A stretch of DNA of 64,000 nucleotides, from NCBI GenBank assembly GCA_035503915.1, contig DATJSU010000049.1, forward strand, positions 1 through 64,000, in the 5' to 3' direction. This document shows positions 44,916 through 53,600 of this stretch, in pieces. Made by a program: the position numbers and the translations under genes. This DNA comes from DATJMJ01 sp035503915 (lineage in GTDB: Bacteria; Actinomycetota; Acidimicrobiia; Acidimicrobiales; Palsa-688). The notes beneath the pieces are model-generated. The model was not told where the DNA came from. It ran no database searches and saw only the letters and a program-made list of their open reading frames with translations. The first letter of the stretch is position 1. Each line of letters begins with the position of its first letter.

Positions 44916-45334
44916 CAAGGATGTTGCGCAAAAGGAGGAAGTAGAGGGGCCATGGGCGCCCCCGGGCCGTCGTAGCGGTGCCTGAGAAGGGGACGGAAGT
45001 GGCGCCGGGGACCTTCGAGGTCGCTGCTCGCTGGGCCTCGGAGCCTATGACGTAGTTGTAGTCGCCGGAGCCGTCGAGCTTGGTGGCTTCGTCGGCACGG
45101 CACCCGTAGTCGACCTGCCCACCCGCAGCTTGTTGGCCACGGTCGGGAGGCTCCCTTTCCCCACGCCGATGCACATCGACCCCTAGGCCAGAGGCGACGA
45201 GCTTTGTCACGGATCTAGGGTCTGTCTGGGTGTCCACAGATATTGAGAGGTTGACGAGCGTGTTCGGACCGGGGGGCCATCCTAGGGACTGAACCGAGAA
45301 GACCACAGATTGACCATCACGAGGAGCATTCACA

Positions 45335-46003
45335 ATGCCCGCAGACCCGTCTCCAGCGATCGCCGAGAGCATCAAACGAGTAAGTGAGCTCGGCATCATG
45401 CCAGTCGTCGAGCTCGTAAACGTCCGGCAGGCAGAGCCGATGTTCGAAGCACTGTGCGCCGCCGGCCTCCCGGCCGCTGAGGTGACATTGCGCACAGCCG
45501 CAGGTCTTGAGGCGGTTCGCATATTGGCTAAGGCTTTTCCCGAGGGCTTCATCGGTGCCGGCACCGTTCGCAGCAGGCAAGACGCCGCCGCGGTGATCGA
45601 TGCCGGGGCACAATTTGTGGTCTCGCCTGGCACCGACGCCGAGGTGGTGGCGTTGTGCTGTCAGAACGACGTACTGGCCATGCCTGGTGTCTGCACTCCG
45701 ACAGAGATCCAAGCGGCGCTCAGGGCGGGCGCCGCCCTCCTCAAGTTTTTCCCCGCAGAACCCTTAGGCGGCGTCTCGTTCCTAAAGGCGCTTGCGGGGC
45801 CTTTCCGGGAGGTGCGTTTCGTCCCGACCGGTGGCATCAACGCCAACAACCTCGCCGATTACTTGGGGCTCGCGCAGGTTGCGGCCTGTGGGGGGAGCTG
45901 GATGGTGGCGCCGGGACTGCTCGCGGAGGCCAACTTCCACCGGGTCCAGGATCTCGCGGCCGAGGCGGTGGCCATCGTCGCAGGGGCGCGCCAGCATGTC
46001 TGA
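45335..46003 (+). CDS. KDPG/KHG-type aldolase
   Basis: The 222-residue class I aldolase belongs to the Eda family. It has IMPVVELVNVRQAEPMFEAL, EVTLRTAAGLEAV with the catalytic Glu, GAGTV, the Schiff-base Lys in LLKFFPAE, and FVPTGGINANN. It cleaves 2-keto-3-deoxy-6-phospho sugar acids to pyruvate and a triose. A GAGGAG site precedes the ATG by 8 bases. Its stop overlaps the start of the kinase gene by 8 bases, so the two form a two-step module. Whether the substrate is the gluco or galacto form cannot be decided here. Confidence 0.9.
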   Translation: MPADPSPAIAESIKRVSELGIMPVVELVNVRQAEPMFEALCAAGLPAAEVTLRTAAGLEAVRILAKAFPEGFIGAGTVRSRQDAAAVIDAGAQFVVSPGTDAEVVALCCQNDVLAMPGVCTPTEIQAALRAGAALLKFFPAEPLGGVSFLKALAGPFREVRFVPTGGINANNLADYLGLAQVAACGGSWMVAPGLLAEANFHRVQDLAAEAVAIVAGARQHV

Positions 46004-47099
46004 GGTTCTCGTCGTGCGCACCCCCCAGGAGTGCCAATGGGACCTTGTGGCGCTGGGAGAGGTGATGTTGCGCCTGGACCCGGGCGACGTCCGCGTCGCC
46101 ACCGCCCGCAATTTCACCGTGTGGGAGGGCGGCGGAGAGTACAACGTGGCCCGGGCGCTAAAGGCTTGTTTCGGCTTGCGCACGGCCGTGGTGACGGCCT
46201 TTGCCGACAACCCTGTTGGGCACCTCATCGAGGGCCTTGTCCTCCAAGGGGGCGTGGACATGTCCCACGTCCGCTGGGCCCCCTTCGACGGGATCGGCCG
46301 GAACGTGCGCAACGGTCTCAATTTCACCGAGCGTGGCTTTGGGGTGAGGGCCGCGCTCGGGTGCTCGGACCGCGCGAACAGCGCGGCGAGCCAGCTGCAA
46401 CCGGGACAAATTGACTGGGAGCGGGTCGTTAGCACCGAAGGTGCCCGCTGGTTCCATACTGGCGGCATCTTCGCAGCACTATCGGAGAGCACTCTCGGAG
46501 TTGTCGAAGAGGCTATGACGGCAAGCCGCCGCGCCGGCACGGTTGTCTCCTACGACCTCAATTTCCGTCCTTCGTTGTGGAAGGCAGCAGGGAGCAGCGA
46601 GCGTGCAGCCGAGGTGAACCGGAGGCTAGTGGCGCTGACGGACGTACTGTTCGGCAACGAAGAGGACTTCACGGCCGGGCTCGGCTTCGAGGTCGTCGGT
46701 GGCGACGCTGGGTACTCTGCTCTGGGCATAGAGAGCTATGCGGCCATGATGACAAAGGTTGCGGGCGAGTTCCCCAACATCAAGCTTATCGCGACGAGCC
46801 TGCGGACCGTGCGGACAGCGAGCCGCAACCACTGGGGAGGCATCTGTTGGGCAGGCGGTGAGGTCTTTTCCAACGCGATACCCGAAGACCTTGAGATATT
46901 CGACCGTGTCGGAGGGGGCGATGGTTTCGCGTCCGGCCTTATCTACGGCATGCTCTCCGGTAAGCCAATCGAAGAGTCACTTCGTTACGGCGTTGCGCAC
47001 GGCGCTCTGGCTATGACAACGCCCGGCGACACCTCGATGGCTACCCTTGCCGAGGTCAGCCGGCTAGTAGCAGGTGGCTCGGCGAGAGTAGTGAGATAG
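45996..47099 (+). CDS. PfkB-family carbohydrate kinase, probable 2-keto-3-deoxy sugar-acid kinase
   Basis: The 367-residue ribokinase-fold kinase has DLVALGEVMLRLDPG, WEGGGEYNVARAL (substrate lid region), VSYDLNFRPSLW and the catalytic RVGGGDGFASGLIYG motif, whose Asp is the base. The motif reads GGGD rather than the usual GAGD. Coupling with the upstream KDPG aldolase points to phosphorylation of 2-keto-3-deoxygluconate or galactonate. Length is somewhat greater than typical KdgK because of an insert near residue 230. Confidence 0.87.
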   Translation: MSEVLVVRTPQECQWDLVALGEVMLRLDPGDVRVATARNFTVWEGGGEYNVARALKACFGLRTAVVTAFADNPVGHLIEGLVLQGGVDMSHVRWAPFDGIGRNVRNGLNFTERGFGVRAALGCSDRANSAASQLQPGQIDWERVVSTEGARWFHTGGIFAALSESTLGVVEEAMTASRRAGTVVSYDLNFRPSLWKAAGSSERAAEVNRRLVALTDVLFGNEEDFTAGLGFEVVGGDAGYSALGIESYAAMMTKVAGEFPNIKLIATSLRTVRTASRNHWGGICWAGGEVFSNAIPEDLEIFDRVGGGDGFASGLIYGMLSGKPIEESLRYGVAHGALAMTTPGDTSMATLAEVSRLVAGGSARVVR

Positions 47100-47156
47100 A
47101 GCTGTCCCGGCGCGGCCAACTACAAGGTCGCATATGGGGTGACCGGAGCTCGCACC

Positions 47157-48155
47157 TCAGCCCACCTGGCCCAAAAAACTATTGAGGGCACTAATGAACT
47201 CCGTGTAATCCTGGAAGAGGAACGCGTGGCCGGCGTCCGGGTAGAGGTGGGCCCTTGCACCCTTGATCGCAGCTGTGAGGAGAGCGGCGTTGCGCGATGG
47301 GTCGAGAGCATCGACAGCGCCGTCAGCGACCAGCGTGGGTACGCGGATCTCCGAGGCGGCCCGGCCCGCTGCGTCCTTGCCTTCGATCCATTGCGTGACA
47401 GCATTGCTTTGCGCCAATAGGACACCCGGCGGTGCGGTATAGAAGTTGGGATATTGGAGGATGCCGAGCGCGTACGCACGGGCAGCGGCGGCTTGGCCGC
47501 GTGGGAAGAGAGCAGAGAGCAGGACTCTGGGGTCAGGGCTGGCAAGCTCCGCGGCCGCGGCGGCGGGAACAGGAAGTGCTTTGCCGTTGCCGAGCTGAGT
47601 CGCGGCTAAGACCAGCGCGCTCACCTGGCTGGGGTGGAGGACTGCAAGTGCCTGGGCGGTCATGCCGCCCATCGACCATCCAAGCACTGCCACTCGCCGC
47701 AAGTGGAGAGCCGTTAGGAGAACGCTGGTTTGATCAGCCATCGCGTCGATTGTGAGCATCCCCGGTAGCCGGGAAGTCTTGCCTACCCCCGCATTGTCGA
47801 ACATGACGACGAGATGAGACTCGGCCAGCTCGTCGATGAAATCGGGTGGCCAGTTGTCCATAGAACCGGCGTAACCCATAATCAAGAGGAGCGGGCTGCC
47901 TGCACCGATCTCCCGGTAGCCGACCGCACCATCAGGAGTGTGGGCAACTTGCGTTGACGCGCTCAGCACGTTGGGGGGCGCCGCGGTCTCGGCGCGCGAG
48001 CCCGTAAGAAGCCGGGCGGGCCCCGAGCTCGCTCCGGCGGCGACGCCGCCGCTGAAAAGCCCAGTTAACACCGCAACGACCGTGATAGCGCCTAAAGCGC
48101 GGGCGGGAGGCTGGACCTGGGCCGTTGCGGAACAGTTTCGTCGACAGAAAGCCAT
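47157..48155 (-). CDS. secreted alpha/beta hydrolase
   Basis: The 332-residue protein has a signal peptide (ALGAITVVAVLTGLFSGG) and an alpha/beta-hydrolase domain with oxyanion region LLIMGYAGSMDNW, nucleophile elbow GWSMGG, an acid in VADGAVDALDP and His in PDAGHAFL. It hydrolyses an ester, lactone or similar bond outside the cytoplasm. Its 3' end converges on the kinase gene. The substrate is unknown. Confidence 0.85.
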   Translation of the reverse strand: MAFCRRNCSATAQVQPPARALGAITVVAVLTGLFSGGVAAGASSGPARLLTGSRAETAAPPNVLSASTQVAHTPDGAVGYREIGAGSPLLLIMGYAGSMDNWPPDFIDELAESHLVVMFDNAGVGKTSRLPGMLTIDAMADQTSVLLTALHLRRVAVLGWSMGGMTAQALAVLHPSQVSALVLAATQLGNGKALPVPAAAAAELASPDPRVLLSALFPRGQAAAARAYALGILQYPNFYTAPPGVLLAQSNAVTQWIEGKDAAGRAASEIRVPTLVADGAVDALDPSRNAALLTAAIKGARAHLYPDAGHAFLFQDYTEFISALNSFLGQVG

Positions 48156-48290
48156 AAGTCGTGCTTGCGCCTTTCGTGTTCGTGGGCACGGCGTCGCCCG
48201 GCTCGGGCGCTCTCCGGCCTCACCATACCGTCCCTAACGCGATGACGTGCTCGGGGGCTGGCCCTGAGGACGCAACGCTGGGGCAAGCTG

Positions 48291-48863
48291 GTGGGAGTGG
48301 ATCCTCCCCCCACACCACGCGAGCTTCGCACTCCGAGGGCACTCCTACGCCAATGGCGCGAGGAAGACCGCGGCCCCTTTGCCGAGCTCAATGCCGACGC
48401 AGAAGTCATGGAGCATTTCCCCAAAACCTTGACGCGAGCCGAAAGCGATGCCTTCGCCGACCGCATCGTCGCCGGCATAGCAGATCGGGGCTGGGGCTTA
48501 TGGGCGGTGGAGATAACCGCCAAGGATGTCTTCGCCGGTTTTGTTGGGCTGAACCCGGTCGCTTTTGAGGCGCCGTTTACGCCTGCAGTGGAGATCGGGT
48601 GGCGCATCGCCCGCTCGTACTGGGGGCAAGGCATTGCCACCGAGGCTGCCAGTGCCGTCCTCGGCTACGCGTTTGGCACGCTCGGCCTCGACGAAGTCGT
48701 CTCGTTCACCTCAACGGGCAACCTCCGCTCGCAGCGCGTGATGGAGAAGCTTGGGATGCGCCACGACGCAACGGACGATTTTGACCACCCAGGGCTCTCG
48801 AGGGGCCACCACCTGAGCCGCCACGTCCTCTACCGAGCCGCGCCCTCTTGGGCCGGGCATTGA
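48291..48863 (+). CDS. GNAT acetyltransferase, RimJ/RimL type
   Basis: The 190-residue protein has the RimJ/RimL layout: PRALLRQWREEDRGPFAEL, IGWRIARSYWGQGIATEA (acetyl-CoA site), FTSTGNLRSQRVMEKLGM and a C-terminal HVLYR. Members acetylate ribosomal protein N-termini or small amines. The start is a GTG at 48291 with a second GTG six bases on. Confidence 0.85.
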   Translation: MGVDPPPTPRELRTPRALLRQWREEDRGPFAELNADAEVMEHFPKTLTRAESDAFADRIVAGIADRGWGLWAVEITAKDVFAGFVGLNPVAFEAPFTPAVEIGWRIARSYWGQGIATEAASAVLGYAFGTLGLDEVVSFTSTGNLRSQRVMEKLGMRHDATDDFDHPGLSRGHHLSRHVLYRAAPSWAGH

Positions 48864-48866
48864 ATC

Positions 48867-49238
48867 TCAGGTGGCGACAGCCTGGTCAGCCACGACAAGC
48901 GAGGCGCCCGGTTCGACCCCGGCTCGCAGGTACCCCGGGGCCCCCAACAGGAACTTGGCGAGGGTGTTTTTCTTGTCCTGCGCACTGACTGCGAAATGGG
49001 AACTGACCAGCGAGGACCGCTCGTCAATCGCGCCGTTGGTGGCTTCGCGTGCGACAAACGCGCGGTTGGTGGCTTCGCGTGCGAGAAAAAGGTGTGACAG
49101 CGCGGCTAACGTCGCGTCGTCTTGGCCAGGCAAGATCGGTCCCGGGCGAGCAGGCTCCACTGCGAGCATGCCCTCAGCGTCATGCGGGCACCGAGCCTCG
49201 TCCACCAGGGCAGAAATGCCGGTCGGTAGCCCCGGCAA
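48867..49238 (-). CDS. hypothetical small protein with a 10-residue internal repeat
   Basis: A 123-codon frame with a TTG start covers most of a 500-base gap. It has no known motif. It includes two copies of AREATN(R/G)A(F/I), encoded by a 30-base tandem repeat (49035-49094). The C-terminal half (SSHFAVSAQDKKNTLAKFLL) is protein-like, but no ribosome-binding site was found, so it may not be expressed. Confidence 0.3.
   Translation of the reverse strand: MPGLPTGISALVDEARCPHDAEGMLAVEPARPGPILPGQDDATLAALSHLFLAREATNRAFVAREATNGAIDERSSLVSSHFAVSAQDKKNTLAKFLLGAPGYLRAGVEPGASLVVADQAVAT
49035..49094. repeat. 30-base tandem direct repeat (two copies)
   Basis: GTTGGTGGCTTCGCGTGCGA occurs at 49035-49054 and again at 49065-49084, a 30-base period that keeps the reading frame of the small minus-strand protein. 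Confidence 0.8.
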
Positions 49239-49370
49239 GGGCCACTGGCCAGGGAGAAAGCTAATGACGAGATGCGTGCCGGTGGGAGCGGTGGTTCCTG
49301 AGGCGGGTTGGTCGGTAAGCGCGCAACCTCACGGCCTTTCCGAGCCGGAGCCTGGCGGGAGAACGCGGCC

Positions 49371-51053
49371 ATGACTCTTCCGGGGCGCGGCGCCGGGCGC
49401 CTCGTCCTGCCGACTGCCGTCCTAGTCGTGATGGCTTTGGTGGGCGTCTTTTTGGTGAGCGGCGAGCTCGCGCCGTCGGGCCAGGCCAAACACCCGCCAT
49501 CGACCGGCGCTCCAAGACCCGCTGCCGCAACCGTGCCCGGCCCCAAGACCCGCGGAGCTAGCGGCGGGCCAGGCGGCGCCCCGAGCGCGACGACGGGAGG
49601 CGCCGTCCTGGCAGCTCAAGTGACCACGGCGGCTAAGGCCCTTTCGTTGGCGATCTCCATCGCAGCTGAACAGAAGCACATCAGTGCCGGCGGCAGGGAC
49701 AAGTTGGAGGAGCTGCTACAGCCGCTTACGAGCGCGCCGAGCGGGCAGCCGAGCGCGCGAACGCTCGCTCAGTTCAGGCTCCTCGAGCAAGCGTTCTTCG
49801 CTGATGTCTCGAGCGGCGACATAAACAACTCAGGTGCTGTGACCACTCTTTCGAGCGCCATCGCGGCGCTGGCTGTCGCACTTGGCACAACCGTGATGAC
49901 GTTTTCCCCCACCACGATCGCGGCGACGACTACGACCGCGAAGCGGCCGGCGCACAAGCACCGGCAGGCGGCGCACAAACAGACCAAACCGAAACGGGCC
50001 GCCAAGCACCTGGCGAAATCACGCGGCAGGTCAAGCTCGGGTTTGCCCAAGTCCAAGAAGGTGCCCTCGGGAGCCCAGCGCACCACTACGACGGCACCAA
50101 CGACGACTACAACACCCCCAACCGCCCCCAGCGCGCCGCAAACCACTGCTCGTTCGGTTGCTGCACCCCCGACACGTACCACCGTGCGCCAAACGACCAC
50201 GACTGCTCGTCGCCGGCCACCTGCGCCCCGCACGACCACTACTGGGAAAGCGCATTCATCGGCTACCAAAGCACCTCCCACGACCAAAAGGCCGCCGCCC
50301 ACAACCAGGAAACCGACGCCGGAAAAAGCAACGACAACGACCACGAGGCGGGCGGGCAGCGGGCACTCTCGACCCCGACGGCCGGAGCGGTCTTCTGGAA
50401 AGCACACCACCACGACTGTTGGCCGCACCACGACTACGCGAGCGAAAACCACCGCTCACCGCTCCAAGAGCCGCGGAAGTGCTCAGCACCAGACGACGAC
50501 CACGCGTCCTCGCAGTGCCGCCAAGAAGGTCAAACCCACCACTACCACGACCCGGCACAAAATGACGACGACCCGGCACACGACGACTACGCACCCTCAT
50601 ACAAAGGCAAAAAAGCACGCCAAGGCTGCGACTAAGCCCAAGCACAAGACGAGCGTGACGACGACGACCAGCACCACGGTGCCGAGCTATCCTCCCCTCG
50701 CCACGCCCACCACGACCTCGCCCCCACCCCCGCCTCCGGGTTCGCCGCAACCAACCACGACGACTACCAAGGCGACGACGACGACGAACCCAACCACGAC
50801 GACCACTACCACGACGACCACTACCACGACGACGGTGCCGACGACCACCACCACGACGACCGTGCCGACGACCACCACCACGACCACGACAACCACAACG
50901 ACCAGCACGACGCTGCCGCCTCCGGTGACCACGACAACTCAAGCCGCCCCTACTACGACAACGCCTCCTGCGACCTCCACGACCGTTCCAGCACCCACAA
51001 CGACGACGCCGACCACGACTTGCGTGACGGACGAGCTAGGCCTCTGCGAATGA
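49371..51053 (+). CDS. Thr/Lys-rich mucin-like membrane-anchored or secreted protein
   Basis: The 560-residue protein starts with a basic stretch and one hydrophobic segment (LVLPTAVLVVMALVGVFLV), either a signal anchor or an uncleaved signal. About 150 ordinary residues follow. From residue 180 onward low complexity dominates: Thr blocks separated by Arg, Lys, His, Ala and Pro (KKVKPTTTTTRHKMTTTRHT), ending in nearly pure Thr runs with VPTTTTTTT units and a short Cys-containing tail (CVTDELGLC). Such stretches are typical of O-glycosylated surface proteins of actinobacteria. The long valine-rich frames on the opposite strand are mirror images of the ACN repeats. Function unknown. Confidence 0.7.
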   Translation: MTLPGRGAGRLVLPTAVLVVMALVGVFLVSGELAPSGQAKHPPSTGAPRPAAATVPGPKTRGASGGPGGAPSATTGGAVLAAQVTTAAKALSLAISIAAEQKHISAGGRDKLEELLQPLTSAPSGQPSARTLAQFRLLEQAFFADVSSGDINNSGAVTTLSSAIAALAVALGTTVMTFSPTTIAATTTTAKRPAHKHRQAAHKQTKPKRAAKHLAKSRGRSSSGLPKSKKVPSGAQRTTTTAPTTTTTPPTAPSAPQTTARSVAAPPTRTTVRQTTTTARRRPPAPRTTTTGKAHSSATKAPPTTKRPPPTTRKPTPEKATTTTTRRAGSGHSRPRRPERSSGKHTTTTVGRTTTTRAKTTAHRSKSRGSAQHQTTTTRPRSAAKKVKPTTTTTRHKMTTTRHTTTTHPHTKAKKHAKAATKPKHKTSVTTTTSTTVPSYPPLATPTTTSPPPPPPGSPQPTTTTTKATTTTNPTTTTTTTTTTTTTTVPTTTTTTTVPTTTTTTTTTTTTSTTLPPPVTTTTQAAPTTTTPPATSTTVPAPTTTTPTTTCVTDELGLCE

Positions 51054-51131
51054 CACATATCTGGCGTCGGACAACCGCGTTCAAGCCGCTTGGGCTAACG
51101 CCGCGGGGATTACGCGGAGTTCTGGCTTAGT

Positions 51132-51587
51132 TCAAGATCTTTTGGCTGCGAAAAACTCTGAGAGGAGATCGGCGGCTTGGCGACCGAGGACTCCCCTGAC
51201 CACGGGCAGTTCGTGGTTCAGCCTCGGGTCGGCGCAGAGGTTGTAGAGGGAGCCGCAGGAGCCCGCTTTCGGGTCAGGTGCGCCGAAAACCAGTTTGCCG
51301 ACTCGCGCCATGACGATCGCTCCCGCGCACATCGGGCATGGCTCCAACGTCACGTAAAAGGTGGTGCCATCGAGGCGCCACGAGCCAAGAGCGCGTGCCG
51401 CTTCTCTCAGCGCCACAATCTCGGCGTGAGCAGTCGGGTCGCCTGTTGATACCCGGGCATTAGCACCGCGGCCGAGCACTTGCTCACCCTTTACCACCAG
51501 TGCGCCGACCGGGCTCTCACCGGCTTTGGCCGCTCGCGCCGCCAGTTCGAGCGCGATAGCCATAAAGGCCTCGTCGGTAGTGGTCAC
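51132..51587 (-). CDS. tadA: tRNA adenosine(34) deaminase
   Basis: The 151-residue cytidine-deaminase-fold enzyme has the zinc motifs HAEI (with catalytic Glu) and PCPMCAGA, plus SPVGALVV and VRGVLGRQAADLLSEFF, all typical of TadA. It deaminates A34 to inosine in tRNA-Arg(ACG). The GTG start overlaps the previous stop (GTGA). It is the last gene of a four-gene overlapping operon. Confidence 0.93.
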   Translation of the reverse strand: MTTTDEAFMAIALELAARAAKAGESPVGALVVKGEQVLGRGANARVSTGDPTAHAEIVALREAARALGSWRLDGTTFYVTLEPCPMCAGAIVMARVGKLVFGAPDPKAGSCGSLYNLCADPRLNHELPVVRGVLGRQAADLLSEFFAAKRS

Positions 51588-52363
51588 TTCTGGTCTTCGC
51601 TGAGGGAGAGGGCGCTGACAATTTCGTCGTGCAGGGCCCCGTTGCTCGAAAGAGCGTTCCCTCCGTCCAGTTGCCGCTCACCTGAGAAGTTCGTAAACCT
51701 GCCGCCCGCCTCTTCGACTATCACCTGGAGTGGCGCAATGTCCCAAATCGAGACGACGGGGTCGAGCGCGACTTCGCACCCGCCCTCCGCTACGAGCACG
51801 TGCTGCCAAAAATCGCCGAAACCGCGGTCCCTCTTAGCCCGTGAAGCTAACCGGGCGACGCGTTCGGGCTCGTTGAAAAGGCCGATCCCCCCTAACGAAA
51901 CTGTCGCCTCCGACAGTTTGTTCACCGCCGAGACCTGCACCCGTTGGCCATTGCTCCCCGCAGGGCCGGCGTAACAGCCCTGTCCTCGCCTCGCCCACCA
52001 GCGCCGGCCCAAAGCGGGCGCCGACACCACCCCGACGTCGATAACGCCGTCAACCTCCAAGGCGAGCAGGGTGGCCCACACCGGGATGCCCCTCAAGAAG
52101 TTGACCGTCCCATCGATGGGGTCGATCAGCCACCGTCGTGGACCGCGCCCGGAACTGCCCATCTCTTCTCCGAGCACGGCGTCGCCGGGCCGCTCTTGGG
52201 CGACCAACTCGCGCACAACGGCTTCGGTCCCTTTGTCTGCTTCGGTTACCGGCGAACGATCAGCCTTTAGTTCAATACCAAGTGACCCGCTGCGGAACAT
52301 CGAAAGCGTGAGCCGATCTGCGAAGTCCGCAGCCCTGAGCGCGAGCTCGAGGTCGTCAGGCAT
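51584..52363 (-). CDS. inositol-monophosphatase-family phosphatase, HisN-like
   Basis: The 259-residue enzyme has the IMPase metal motifs GEEMG, LIDPIDGTVNFLRG and SIWDIAPLQVIVEEAGG. The short form with ADFADRLTLSMFRS at the N-terminus fits histidinol-phosphatase (HisN) subgroup proteins, although inositol phosphatase activity is possible. The ATG at 52363 has a GAGGTG site 6 bases upstream and overlaps the larC stop by 8 bases. Confidence 0.82.
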   Translation of the reverse strand: MPDDLELALRAADFADRLTLSMFRSGSLGIELKADRSPVTEADKGTEAVVRELVAQERPGDAVLGEEMGSSGRGPRRWLIDPIDGTVNFLRGIPVWATLLALEVDGVIDVGVVSAPALGRRWWARRGQGCYAGPAGSNGQRVQVSAVNKLSEATVSLGGIGLFNEPERVARLASRAKRDRGFGDFWQHVLVAEGGCEVALDPVVSIWDIAPLQVIVEEAGGRFTNFSGERQLDGGNALSSNGALHDEIVSALSLSEDQK

Positions 52364-53600
52364 CCCGCTCACCTCGTTCCGTGTCATGCCGCTTGCTTGG
52401 TTGGGCGCGCCCACTGAAGCGGTCGTCCTGGTAAGCCGACTGCTCGGCTTGACGGGCGACCTCTGCTACCGGCAGCCCCAACTTCGCCGCAACGACCGCA
52501 CAGTCTTCGAACTCTGCTTTGAGCCGGTGGGGCCCTGCCTTGACGCGCACTGCGTACCCTCCTATCTCGACCTCGGTCTCTTCACGGGGAACCGCGAAGC
52601 GGCGCACGCTGCTTTGCCTGGTCCCGAGGCTCCCTGTTTCGGTCGAGATGACGCGCACGGCTTCCCCAATTGCCCAAGGCTCCACCAGGGCGCAGATTAT
52701 CTGCCCCGGACGGCCTTTTTTGGCAACTACGGGGACGAGCCAAGCGTCAAGCGCCCCCGCGTTGAGGAGCGCGGACAGGGTATGCGCCAGCACCTCTCCC
52801 GTAACGTCGTCAACGTTTGTCTCGAGGACCGTGAGCTCGGTCAACCCGGGCCCGTCGCCGGATGCTGCCTGTCGCATCTCACCCAGGACAACTTGCACGA
52901 CGTTGGGGATCTCGTCGAGCTCGCGAGTGCCGGCGCCATAGCCGGTAGCGCCTATTTCCATGGGCGGCATAGGCCCGAAACCCTCGGCGAGAGCGGCGAC
53001 GATGGCCGCTCCTGTGGGAGTCGTAAGTTCGACCGTCTCGCTTGTGCCATAGGCGGGAGCCCCACGGAGCAGTTCGAGCACGGCGGGGCCGGGGTGGGGG
53101 AGGAAGCCGTGGCCCGAGCGCACTGTACCCATCCCCAGCGCCACCGGGCTTGAAAAGACTCGCCCAATGTCAAGAGCTTCCAGTGCCAGGCAAGTGCCAA
53201 CTATGTCGACGATGGCGTCGACGGCCCCAACTTCATGGAAGTGGACCTGCTCAGCCGGCACGTTGTGGGCCCGCGCCTCTGCGGCGGCCAGGGAGGAGAA
53301 GATCCTGAGCGCCCTGTCCCGCGCACGCTCTGGGAGCTGCGACGCGCCTTCGAGGAGGCGCCTGATGTCCGCCCAGTTGGTTACCTGCGGTGGGCTGCTC
53401 GCCTCCAGTTCAACGAGAAGCTGAGTGGAGGCCAACGCCTTCCGAGAAGTCCGCGTTGCTTTTACCGACCAACCGTAGATGGGTAGGGAACGCAAGCTTT
53501 CGACAACTTCACTCAGGTCTGCTCCCGCGTCGACAAGGCTCCCAAAGGCCATATCACCCGCGATGCCCGCAAAGCAATGCCACCAGGCCGCCCTTGTCAA
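52356..53600 (-). CDS. larC: LarC, nickel insertase for the nickel-pincer cofactor
   Basis: The 414-residue protein matches LarC: HCFAGIAGDM at the start, QVHFHEVGAVDAIVDIVG, SGHGFLPHPGPAVLELL, ELTTPTGAAI, LETNVDDVTGE and a C-terminal KAEFEDC. LarC is a CTP-dependent cyclometallase that puts nickel into the pyridinium-3,5-bisthiocarboxylate mononucleotide. Here it is one continuous frame, unlike the larC1/larC2 frameshifted arrangement of lactobacilli. The TTG start overlaps the larB stop as TTGA. Confidence 0.92.
   Translation of the reverse strand: MTRAAWWHCFAGIAGDMAFGSLVDAGADLSEVVESLRSLPIYGWSVKATRTSRKALASTQLLVELEASSPPQVTNWADIRRLLEGASQLPERARDRALRIFSSLAAAEARAHNVPAEQVHFHEVGAVDAIVDIVGTCLALEALDIGRVFSSPVALGMGTVRSGHGFLPHPGPAVLELLRGAPAYGTSETVELTTPTGAAIVAALAEGFGPMPPMEIGATGYGAGTRELDEIPNVVQVVLGEMRQAASGDGPGLTELTVLETNVDDVTGEVLAHTLSALLNAGALDAWLVPVVAKKGRPGQIICALVEPWAIGEAVRVISTETGSLGTRQSSVRRFAVPREETEVEIGGYAVRVKAGPHRLKAEFEDCAVVAAKLGLPVAEVARQAEQSAYQDDRFSGRAQPSKRHDTERGERDA

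Noticed and set aside
44680..45633. 317-codon minus-strand frame
   Set aside because: Its 5' third lies antisense to the clear KDPG aldolase gene and it has no family signature or ribosome-binding site.
49769..50942. Long valine/arginine-rich frames opposite the Thr-rich gene
   Set aside because: They are the complement of ACN codon runs, with no start context and extreme composition; mirror-image artefacts.
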